In this document: positions 8,134 to 14,984 of the stretch, piece by piece | Layout of the letters: every line of letters starts with the position of its first letter | Numbering within the stretch: the stretch's first letter is position 1 | Origin: a virus | Virus record (IMG/VR): IMGVR_UViG_3300042731_008603 | Location: 1-26,280 of that record | Length of the DNA stretch: 26,280 bases | Direction: 5' to 3' (one strand) | Notes under the pieces: generated by a model | Seen by the model: the letters and a program-made list of their open reading frames with translations, nothing else | Told to the model about the DNA's origin: nothing | Database searches by the model: none | Translations under genes and position numbers: made by a program

Positions 8134-8897
8134 TCAAAAAATCATATGATAGAATATTAGAGATCTCAGATGATCACAAACAAATTACACTACCTGATTC
8201 ACGTTATTATAGACGTAATGGAGAATATTATCCCTCTGTAACTTATGTTTTAAATTCTTATCCTAAGGGTAAACATTTTCAAGATTGGCTTAAAAAAGTA
8301 GGATATAGTGCAGATTGGATTGTTAAAAAAGCATCTGAAGAAGGTACAGCAGTACATGAATTAATAGAGGAATACTTTGAAGGTAAAGAAATGAACTTCT
8401 TAAATGAGTATGGTAATCCTAAAATGAATCCTGAAATATGGAAAATGTTTTTAAGATTTGTTGATTTTTGGGAAACATATAAACCAACATTAGTTGAAAC
8501 AGAAACTCACCTATTCTCAGATGGATTAAAAGTAGCAGGTACCGTAGATTGTATTTGTGAAATTGATGGTGAATTATGGGTTATTGATTTTAAAACATCA
8601 AATCACTTACAAACTACATATGATTTACAAGGTGCTGTTTATGCTAAGTGTTATGAAGAATGTTTTGGTAAAAAAGTAGATAGAATAGGTGTATTATGGT
8701 TAAAATCTAAATCTAGAGGAGTTGATAAATCTGGTGCTAGATTAAAAGGTAAAAATTGGGAAATATATGAATCACCTAGAACCCAAGAAGAAAACTTAGA
8801 AATATTTGGATCAGTTAAAAAATTATTTGATTTAGAAAACCCAAAACATAAACCAGCTACTACTTCTTTTCAAACTACTGTTAAGAGAACCGTGTAA
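8130..8897 (+). CDS. RecB/Cas4-type PD-(D/E)XK exonuclease
   Basis: A 255-aa nuclease. The RecB-family motifs occur in order: the helix GTAVHELIEEY at 72-82 with H76 and E77, GTVD ending at D140, VIDFKTS at 151-157 (D153, K155), and QGAVYAKCY with the Q167-x3-Y171 motif typical of RecB, AddB and Cas4 nucleases. These residues bind two metals and cleave DNA, usually as an exonuclease in phage recombination or in recycling host DNA. No iron-sulphur cysteine cluster is evident, separating it from Cas4. It overlaps primase by 4 nt and is followed by a class I promoter, so it ends that operon. All catalytic positions are intact. Confidence 0.85.
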   Translation: MIKKSYDRILEISDDHKQITLPDSRYYRRNGEYYPSVTYVLNSYPKGKHFQDWLKKVGYSADWIVKKASEEGTAVHELIEEYFEGKEMNFLNEYGNPKMNPEIWKMFLRFVDFWETYKPTLVETETHLFSDGLKVAGTVDCICEIDGELWVIDFKTSNHLQTTYDLQGAVYAKCYEECFGKKVDRIGVLWLKSKSRGVDKSGARLKGKNWEIYESPRTQEENLEIFGSVKKLFDLENPKHKPATTSFQTTVKRTV

Positions 8898-8900
8898 AAA

Positions 8901-8932
8901 TTTGGTTACCTGAAATAATCTTCGTATATTTA
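8901..8932 (+). promoter_or_regulatory. Class I (Bacteroidota-type) promoter
   Basis: TTTG at 8901-8904, 20 nt, then TATATTTA at 8925-8932 preceded by TTCG. It lies 26 nt before the ATG at 8959. It matches the Bacteroidota consensus in 7 of 8 positions at the -7 box and shares the (T)CGTATATT string with the sites at 21526 and 23002. Confidence 0.7.
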
Positions 8933-8958
8933 CAAAGTAAATAATAATAATAAAGGTT

Positions 8959-9225
8959 ATGTCAATAAGTAAAAAAATCAAAGAATTAAAAAAAGAAGGA
9001 GATAAATTTATTTTTACCTATAATGGTAAAGATTATGAATTCTATTTACACTCAGTTTCAGAAAATTATGGGCCCAGTTTTTCAATTCATGAAGCTAATA
9101 GTTTTATGGGTAGATCAATGAATGTTGATAAAGTTACTAAACAATATATTACATTATATGATTATAATTTATTTTCAATTAGATCAACATATAAAATCCC
9201 AATTAATAAGATAGAAATGTGTTAA
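8959..9225 (+). CDS. Small protein of unknown function
   Basis: An 88-aa protein I do not recognise. It opens with a lysine-rich helix (SKKIKELKKEGDKF), then short beta-prone segments (FIFTYNGKDYEFYL, YITLYDYNLFSI), suggesting a small alpha/beta or beta-barrel domain. There is no signal peptide, metal motif or membrane segment. It stands alone between a class I promoter and a class II promoter, so it is probably an early single-gene transcript. Early, small and isolated is a common profile for host-takeover or antidefence proteins, but nothing in the sequence shows that role. Confidence 0.6.
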   Translation: MSISKKIKELKKEGDKFIFTYNGKDYEFYLHSVSENYGPSFSIHEANSFMGRSMNVDKVTKQYITLYDYNLFSIRSTYKIPINKIEMC

Positions 9226-9238
9226 TATTTATAATAAA
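9225..9238 (+). promoter_or_regulatory. Class II late-like promoter
   Basis: ATATTTATAATAAA at 9225-9238. The TATTTATA part begins 22 nt before the ATG at 9248. It overlaps the end of the preceding gene and has no class I -33 box. Confidence 0.55.
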
Positions 9239-9247
9239 CTTATTTTT

Positions 9248-10045
9248 ATGATTAAACTTTACGACTTACTTAAGGAAAATGTTCAAAACCCTAAAGCTAT
9301 TATATTAGCAGGGGCACCTGGGGCTGGCAAAGGGTATGTTTTAAGTGGTTTAGACTTAGGTAATTTAAAAATAATGAATATTGATAATATTTTTATTGAT
9401 AAACTTAAACAAGCTAATGTTAGTTTAGATTTAAAAAATGCCACACCTGAAGAAAGAAGTGAACAAGCTAAGGCAATGGCTGCAGCTAATAAAGAATTTA
9501 AAGGTGAATTGCAAAATATAATTACTGGTAAAGAATCATTTGTTTTAGATGGTACCGCTGCTTCAGTTAAACAAACAGTAACTTTAAAAGATCAATTAGA
9601 AGAAGCAGGATATGAAATATTAATGCTTTATGTTTATACTGATTTAGAAAGATCACTTAAACAAAACCAAGATAGATTTGAAAAATCAAATGGTGAAGAT
9701 AGAAGTTTAGCACCTGCTATTGTAATGCGTACTTGGTTATCAGTAACTAAAAATTGGGCACCATATAAAGAAATGTTTGGTAATAATTTTATTTCTGTAG
9801 CTAATACATTAGAAGATGAAAAGTTAAAAGATGTGGAGGATGTAATTAAAAAATATTTAGACCCATTCAAACCCACAGGAACTAAACCTAAATCGGCATC
9901 TCAACAAGCTAGAAGTGATAAACAAAAAGCTGAAACAAATACCCAAATACAAGCTTTATTAAGTGATGATGGAGCTAAAGAAATTATAGATGGTTCTGTA
10001 TCTAAAGAAGAAGCACAATCTAAAATTAAACAATTTTTATCTTAA
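9248..10045 (+). CDS. P-loop kinase (zeta-toxin/polynucleotide-kinase-like) with possible capsid-targeting N-terminus
   Basis: A 265-aa protein. Residues 1-10 (MIKLYDLLKE) form a short amphipathic segment ending in L-K-E, like the targeting peptides of T4 internal head proteins. A P-loop kinase domain follows: AGAPGAGKG at 21-29, a DNIF strand at about 46-49, and VLDGTAAS near 98-105 as a Walker-B-like strand. RSLKQNQDRF fits a lid with arginines. This is the fold of zeta toxins, polynucleotide kinases and small-molecule kinases; substrate is not readable. Residues 205-265 are a charged tail (KPTGTKPKSASQQARSDKQK and following) suited to binding DNA or head proteins. It sits after a class II promoter and is coupled by TAATG to the multi-domain gene at 10045. 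Confidence 0.65.
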   Translation: MIKLYDLLKENVQNPKAIILAGAPGAGKGYVLSGLDLGNLKIMNIDNIFIDKLKQANVSLDLKNATPEERSEQAKAMAAANKEFKGELQNIITGKESFVLDGTAASVKQTVTLKDQLEEAGYEILMLYVYTDLERSLKQNQDRFEKSNGEDRSLAPAIVMRTWLSVTKNWAPYKEMFGNNFISVANTLEDEKLKDVEDVIKKYLDPFKPTGTKPKSASQQARSDKQKAETNTQIQALLSDDGAKEIIDGSVSKEEAQSKIKQFLS

Positions 10046-12636
10046 TGAGTTTAGTAAATGAATTAATAAAAGGGTTATTACCTGAAGAAGAAAACAAACA
10101 AACCACAGCAGTGTATGCTGGAGGGTTTAAACCTCCTACTTCTGGTCACTTTGAAGTAGTTAAAGAAGCCCTTAAGGAAAACCCGGAAATAGATGAATTT
10201 ATTATTTTTGTAGGTAACAAAGAAAGAAATGGTATTACCCAAGCAGAATCAGTTTTAATTTGGGAAATTTATAATGATTATCTTCCACTTAAAGTTAAAA
10301 TAGTACCTACTTCTAAACCCCCAATTCAAGCTGTTTATAATTTCTCTAAGGATCACCCCACAAGAGAAGTATTATGGGTTATAGGTGCTAGAGAAGGTAA
10401 TGAAGAAGATTTTAAAGATATTACTTCAAGAACCAAGTCAATTTCAAATTACCCAAATTTAGAATTACGTACTATTATTACAGCAGGAGGAGTATCGGGT
10501 ACTGCTGCTAGAAACGCGGCTCAAGTATCATTTGAAAAATTTAAAAAATTTGCTCCTGATGTTTTATCTAATGATGAAAAATATGAAGTATATGAATTAG
10601 TATCTGGTAAAGTAGCTGAAAATAAAAGTTTTTCACAAATGAATAAAATAGACCAAATAAAATCCGAACTTAAATATTTTACTGAAACTAATTTAGTTTT
10701 AGATTTTAGTACTAAAGACCCATTTAAAGATAAAGTAGTAGTTTACCCTGATTTTCAAGGTGTGGATGTAGACGAAGATATTATAGGTACAGAAAAAATT
10801 TTAAATGTAACTGACTGTATAGGAAATGAACCTTATAAAGATTATAAATATTTTACAACTACTAAAAAGGAATATGTAGAAAAAATGATAAAAAATGCTT
10901 CTGGAGATGGCTGGAAAAGTTTTGATCCTATAGTAGTAGTTCCTCATCCTATTTTAAATGGTAAATACTCAGTTATAGATGGTAACCATAGATTAGGAGC
11001 ATTTGTTATTGGAAATCTTCCAAAAATAAATACAAAAATATTATCTGAAGATCAAATACTTTTAGCAGTCCCAGGAACAAAATGGGATGAAAATACCCTT
11101 CCTAAAACTATACCTTTAAAAGATTCAAAAGGTAAAGTTAATCTTAAAAAATATTTTGCTACTCAACCATTAAAAGTACCAACTAATATAAATGAAGATT
11201 TCCCATTAATAGTTTTACATGGAGATAAGATAGATACAACATTTAAATTTAATCAGGATTTAATTGAATCAACTTCTCCAACTCCTATTTTAGTAAATAA
11301 TATCAATTTACATAAAACAACAAAATTTGATGATGATAAAATTAAATCACTAAAATCTTCTATATCTAATAAAGAATCTATTCCCCCAATTATAGTTAGG
11401 GAACATAATAATCAATATCAAATATTAGATGGTCATCATAGATACGTAAGTTATAAAGAATTAGATAAAAAATATATTGATGCTGTTGTACTTACCCAAA
11501 ACCAAGTAATTGAAATATCTTCATCTGAAGAATTGGATTTAATATATGAAAAAATATTTAGTAAATATCCAGATTTTAGAAAATTTAATTACAGCCCTTA
11601 TATAGCTTCTCTTACTCAACATATGATAGATAAAGGAATGAAATTAGAACCTCTTCCTCAAATTCAAATGGTACATGATGATATTGAAAATGGAGAAGAT
11701 ATTTTTGGTAAAACAGCTTATTATGCTCCTCAAACTAATATAATAGTTCTTTTCACTTATGGTAGGCATCCTAAAGATATTTTACGATCTTATGCCCATG
11801 AATTAGTTCATGTTCATCAAAATATGGAAGATAGATTAGAAACTATTAATACTACAGATGTTAATCAAGACGACCATTTAGAACAGTTAGAAAGAGAGGC
11901 ATATGAAACAGGTAATATAATGTTTAGAAGTTGGACTGATTCTATTACTGGGAATAAATTAAATGAAGAAATAAAAATAGATGAAAGTCTTCCCCCTATA
12001 AATAGGTTATATAAAGATTTAGAAAAAATTAAACATAACTTTTTTAGTACTATTTTAACTGAAGGGAAAAAGAAAAATAAGGATCCATTTGGACTTATGG
12101 CTTATGCTCATGAATTAGGTCGTTTAAGAGAAGAAGAAAGTGAATATAAAGTTTATCTTGATATGGATGGAGTATTAGCTGATTTTGATAAACGATTTAA
12201 AGATCTATCAGGTATAGGCCCTAGTGAATTTGAATCTAAATATGGTAAAAATAAATTCTGGGATTTTATAGATGAAGAACATAAAGTTAGTTTTTGGGTT
12301 GGAATTGAACCCATGCCAGGGGCAGCTGATTTAGTAAATGCTGTTAAAGATTATAATTATGAATTACTAACCTCACCTTCAGTTAAAAAACAATCTTATT
12401 TAGGTAAAATACTTTGGGTAAGGAATCATACAGGAGATATATTCCCATCAAAACCCCGTATTAATTTTAAAAAGGCAAAGGAAAAACATGAAATTAAATC
12501 TCAATTATCTAAAACTGATATTTTAATTGATGATAGAGAAGATACTATTGGAAGATGGAATGCAGCTGGAGGTACAGGTATAGTGTATAAAAATATAAGT
12601 CAGGTATTAAATGATTTGGCTAAATTAGGTTTATGA
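10045..12636 (+). CDS. Five-domain fusion: nucleotidyltransferase, two ParB-like domains, zincin, HAD phosphatase
   Basis: An 863-aa protein. The N-terminus (MSLVNELIKGLLPE) resembles a capsid-targeting peptide. Residues 22-165 are a cytidylyltransferase/NMNAT-like domain with AGGFKPPTSGHF (T32-x-G-H35) and SGTAAR at 151-156. Residues 290-335 are ParB/sulfiredoxin-like (VIDGNHRLGA, 310-319). A second ParB-like unit occupies 423-485 (ILDGHHRYVSY, 460-470). Residues 545-635 hold a zincin metalloprotease core, HELVH at 585-589, with a Glu-rich helix at about 612-621 that could supply the third zinc ligand. After an ILTE|G site at 670-674, residues 702-863 form a HAD 5'(3')-nucleotidase-like domain with LDMDGVLADFD at 705-715, LLTSPS at 774-779 and DDRED at 829-833. 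All active-site motifs look intact. It may be a polyprotein cut by the prohead protease. Confidence 0.8.
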   Translation: MSLVNELIKGLLPEEENKQTTAVYAGGFKPPTSGHFEVVKEALKENPEIDEFIIFVGNKERNGITQAESVLIWEIYNDYLPLKVKIVPTSKPPIQAVYNFSKDHPTREVLWVIGAREGNEEDFKDITSRTKSISNYPNLELRTIITAGGVSGTAARNAAQVSFEKFKKFAPDVLSNDEKYEVYELVSGKVAENKSFSQMNKIDQIKSELKYFTETNLVLDFSTKDPFKDKVVVYPDFQGVDVDEDIIGTEKILNVTDCIGNEPYKDYKYFTTTKKEYVEKMIKNASGDGWKSFDPIVVVPHPILNGKYSVIDGNHRLGAFVIGNLPKINTKILSEDQILLAVPGTKWDENTLPKTIPLKDSKGKVNLKKYFATQPLKVPTNINEDFPLIVLHGDKIDTTFKFNQDLIESTSPTPILVNNINLHKTTKFDDDKIKSLKSSISNKESIPPIIVREHNNQYQILDGHHRYVSYKELDKKYIDAVVLTQNQVIEISSSEELDLIYEKIFSKYPDFRKFNYSPYIASLTQHMIDKGMKLEPLPQIQMVHDDIENGEDIFGKTAYYAPQTNIIVLFTYGRHPKDILRSYAHELVHVHQNMEDRLETINTTDVNQDDHLEQLEREAYETGNIMFRSWTDSITGNKLNEEIKIDESLPPINRLYKDLEKIKHNFFSTILTEGKKKNKDPFGLMAYAHELGRLREEESEYKVYLDMDGVLADFDKRFKDLSGIGPSEFESKYGKNKFWDFIDEEHKVSFWVGIEPMPGAADLVNAVKDYNYELLTSPSVKKQSYLGKILWVRNHTGDIFPSKPRINFKKAKEKHEIKSQLSKTDILIDDREDTIGRWNAAGGTGIVYKNISQVLNDLAKLGL

Positions 12637-13205
12637 AAGACAACATTTTAAAAAAAGATTTCCAACAACGTGATGTAGAACGAATTAGAAATCTTGTAAA
12701 AGGTAAATATGGTGAAAAAACACGTTCTAGTGTTGGATTTACTAAAGCAGAAGAATTCCATAAAGAAGGAGATATTTGGGAAGCTGATGGTCGTACTTGG
12801 ACTATTAAAGATGGCATAAAACAAAACATTACTAAGTTAGACAAAGCTAAAAAGGCCCATGTAATGCCTTTACTTTGTCCTAAATGTAAAAAAGTAATGA
12901 AAAATCGTAATGATAAGCCATTTTACACTATACATAAAATGTGTTTTAATTGTGTTATTGATTTTGAACATGAGCTTAGAAAAACTGGAAAATGGGAAGA
13001 GTATGAGCGTAGCATTAAAAATAATGAAATTGATAATAAAATAAAAGATTTTAAAGCTTGGGCAAAAGAAAAATCAAATGAATCTACTCAATCCTTTATT
13101 TCAGAAGACGGAGATGTTGAAAAGTGGAGAGGAAAACATAATAAAGAAGAAATTAAAAAATCTACTAAAGAAGTTGTAGAATATTTAGAATCACTTAAAC
13201 AGTAA
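12633..13205 (+). CDS. Zinc-ribbon protein conserved in T4-like marine phages
   Basis: A 190-aa protein. The sequence EGDIWEADGRTWTIKDGIKQ at about 45-64, then a four-Cys zinc ribbon (C82-x2-C85 and C104-x2-C107), is a family I recognise from T4-like phages with no assigned function. The N-terminus is basic and helical. The C-terminus is a charged helix, with FISEDGDVEKWRG near 155-167. The ribbon suggests nucleic-acid binding or a role in late transcription, but this is inference. It overlaps the preceding gene by ATGA, so it is cotranscribed with the multi-domain gene, and it is followed by a class II promoter. Confidence 0.65.
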   Translation: MKDNILKKDFQQRDVERIRNLVKGKYGEKTRSSVGFTKAEEFHKEGDIWEADGRTWTIKDGIKQNITKLDKAKKAHVMPLLCPKCKKVMKNRNDKPFYTIHKMCFNCVIDFEHELRKTGKWEEYERSIKNNEIDNKIKDFKAWAKEKSNESTQSFISEDGDVEKWRGKHNKEEIKKSTKEVVEYLESLKQ

Positions 13206-13210
13206 AAATT

Positions 13211-13226
13211 ATATATTTATAATAAA
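13211..13226 (+). promoter_or_regulatory. Class II late-like promoter
   Basis: ATATATTTATAATAAA at 13211-13226, beginning just after the upstream stop codon. TATTTATA starts 22 nt before the ATG at 13236. It is nearly identical to the site at 5449. Confidence 0.6.
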
Positions 13227-13235
13227 CATATTATT

Positions 13236-13637
13236 ATGAGCAATTTTGATGTACACAATTGGAACAAAAAACGTTACTTAGATGAAGTAGACGGAAGAAT
13301 GGGTCCAAAACAAGCAACTATGAAACTAGACCAATTAACTTTTAATGTAGTAAAGTCTATGTTTGGTAAAATTCCTATGTTTGGCTTAAATTTTCCTAAC
13401 CCAGATGATTCCTATAGAAGTGTTCAAAGTGGAAATGACCTTGAAAATTGGAAAGAAGGTATTAAAGATAAATATGGAAATGTAACTATTAAAATTGATG
13501 TTGAAGCAGCATCACCCTGGGAAAGAATTCAAATTCTAGATGATAAATTTAGAGATGATAAAGATTCTTATATTAAAGCCAAAGGAGCTGCTCTAGATAG
13601 TTGGAGAAAATCTCCAGGTTACTTTCCAGGAGACTAA
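13236..13637 (+). CDS. Unknown protein under a late-like promoter
   Basis: A 133-aa protein I do not recognise. It opens with MSNFDVHNWNKKRYLDE, which again ends in L-D-E followed by V. A middle segment is rich in Pro, Gly and Phe (SMFGKIPMFGLNFPNP), followed by a strand TIKIDVEAASPWERI and a charged C-terminal helix. It is soluble, with no signal peptide and no metal motif. Its late-like promoter 22 nt upstream and its position among putative head proteins suggest a virion component. The lipoprotein gene begins 4 nt downstream, so the two are probably cotranscribed. Confidence 0.55.
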   Translation: MSNFDVHNWNKKRYLDEVDGRMGPKQATMKLDQLTFNVVKSMFGKIPMFGLNFPNPDDSYRSVQSGNDLENWKEGIKDKYGNVTIKIDVEAASPWERIQILDDKFRDDKDSYIKAKGAALDSWRKSPGYFPGD

Positions 13638-13641
13638 AAAT

Positions 13642-14277
13642 ATGAGATATATAATAACATTACTGTTAGCATTAAGTCTAACAAGTTGTGGTGTTTACCA
13701 GGTTAGCACTACTCCTAAAGTTAAAATTACTAAAGTATTAACTATTACTGCAACAGGTGATACTTTAGCTGTTCCTATTAAACAATTCCAAAAATATAAT
13801 TATAATACTGTATTTGATAATTATAGATTTAATTCTAATTTAAATTGGGGATATTGGAATTATCCTTATTATGGGTATGGATGGAATAGTTTATATAGAC
13901 CAAATTCATGGTATTATAGAGATTTTTACTATAAACCACCAGTATATAATTACAGTTTAGAATTACCTATTAAACCTCAAAAACCTAGAGTTTATGTTAA
14001 TGGTAGAAGAGGAAGTAATAATATTATTGTAACCCCTAATGGAGTAAGAAATAATAATAATTCTAATAATAATGTAAATAACAATATAAACATAAACCCT
14101 CCTAGAGGTAATAATAATAATAGAATTTACTTAAGACAACCAAATAATAATAATATAAATACACGTCCTTCAATTAGTAGACCTAATATCTCAAAAGGTA
14201 GTAATTTTACCCCACCTCCTACTAGTAATAATTCCACATCTAGTTCAGGAAGAGGTAACATTAACAGAAGGAACTAA
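13642..14277 (+). CDS. Phage-encoded lipoprotein, Tyr/Asn-rich
   Basis: A 211-aa protein with a clear lipoprotein signal peptide: positive N-terminus (MRY), hydrophobic ITLLLALSL, and lipobox L-T-S-C with Cys16. The lipid-anchored mature protein would reach the inner or outer membrane. The acidic surface-export signal found after the Cys in many Bacteroidota surface lipoproteins is absent, so a periplasm-facing location is more likely. Residues 65-115 are rich in Tyr, Trp, Asn and Pro. From about 130 the chain is Asn-rich (encoded by AAT runs prone to slippage) and ends basic. No enzyme motif is visible. In phages such lipoproteins can block superinfection or serve in lysis as outer spanins. 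Either role is inference. Confidence 0.7.
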   Translation: MRYIITLLLALSLTSCGVYQVSTTPKVKITKVLTITATGDTLAVPIKQFQKYNYNTVFDNYRFNSNLNWGYWNYPYYGYGWNSLYRPNSWYYRDFYYKPPVYNYSLELPIKPQKPRVYVNGRRGSNNIIVTPNGVRNNNNSNNNVNNNININPPRGNNNNRIYLRQPNNNNINTRPSISRPNISKGSNFTPPPTSNNSTSSSGRGNINRRN

Positions 14278-14291
14278 TATTTATAAATAAA
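14277..14291 (+). promoter_or_regulatory. Class II late-like promoter with a perfect TATAAATA core
   Basis: ATATTTATAAATAAA spans 14277-14291 and contains TATAAATA, the exact T4 late-promoter core, at 14282-14289. TATTTATA starts 25 nt before the ATG at 14303. Confidence 0.6.
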
Positions 14292-14302
14292 AATATACTA
14301 TA

Positions 14303-14983
14303 ATGAGCGATTTTAATTATCAAGAATATTTAAAGAATAATCCTTTACTTCAAAAAGAAGTTGAAGAGAATAAATTAATCACTGAATCTCAGGAAGTTGA
14401 TGAAAATTTAGCTGAAGATAAAATAAATGAAAACCGTCCACATCCAACAGAAGTCTTTTCTGATGAAGAATTAGATTATATTGGGGATATGCTAGTAGCA
14501 ATGTACGAAAAATTGGGACTAGGTGCAGGAGGAGGAGAAACTGATGTGGTAAAAGCAAATGCCCTAATGGATAGAATTGAAGGATTTTTTGAAACATTAA
14601 ATGAAGAAAAAGTTACTGAAGAAGTAACTGAAGAAGAAATTCAAGAAGAAGTTCCTTCATCTAAAATGAAAGTGTCTGAACTTAAAGCTAAAATTAAAGA
14701 AGATATTATTTCATTACTTAATGAAGATGAAGATGAAATCGATGATGCAGCTGATGAGATTGAACCAGATGATGCTGAGGTAGAAGTAGAAGATGAAGTT
14801 GAAGCTGATGTTGAAGCCCCTGCTCCTTCTGCTCCTGCAGGTTTATCCTCAGATGAACAAGACATTCAGAATAGCTTAAAAGTAGCTTATGATAAAGCTG
14901 TAGCTATTGGAGATGAAAAATTAGCCGACCAAATCGGTAACTCAATTACTTTCTTTACAAGATCACACGTAGTAGAAAGATAA
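14303..14983 (+). CDS. Acidic prohead-core-like protein with L-x-E sites
   Basis: A 226-aa, strongly acidic, mostly helical protein. Candidate prohead-protease sites are KLITE|S at 24-29 and a full amphipathic block, [17 protein letters not shown], at 125-141. Residues 142-172 are an Asp/Glu tract, then a short Ala/Pro linker (APAPSAPAG), and a C-terminal domain of about 45 residues ([11 protein letters not shown] onward) ending HVVER. Composition and layout recall T4 scaffold and core proteins (gp22, gp67), which are processed during head maturation. I cannot match it to a named family. It follows a class II promoter with a perfect TATAAATA core, and the large modular gene starts 1 nt after its stop. 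Confidence 0.6.
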   Translation: MSDFNYQEYLKNNPLLQKEVEENKLITESQEVDENLAEDKINENRPHPTEVFSDEELDYIGDMLVAMYEKLGLGAGGGETDVVKANALMDRIEGFFETLNEEKVTEEVTEEEIQEEVPSSKMKVSELKAKIKEDIISLLNEDEDEIDDAADEIEPDDAEVEVEDEVEADVEAPAPSAPAGLSSDEQDIQNSLKVAYDKAVAIGDEKLADQIGNSITFFTRSHVVER

Positions 14984-14984
14984 G

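Noticed and set aside
8130-8897. Cas4 identity for the RecB-type nuclease
   Set aside because: The four-Cys iron-sulphur cluster of Cas4 is not evident and there is no CRISPR or cas context, so a phage exonuclease is more likely.
12620-12844. Minus-strand ORFs, such as this one and those near 14641, 14963, 20673, 23045 and 25730
   Set aside because: All lie opposite well-supported + strand genes, have no promoters or family motifs, and show compositions that mirror the sense codons.
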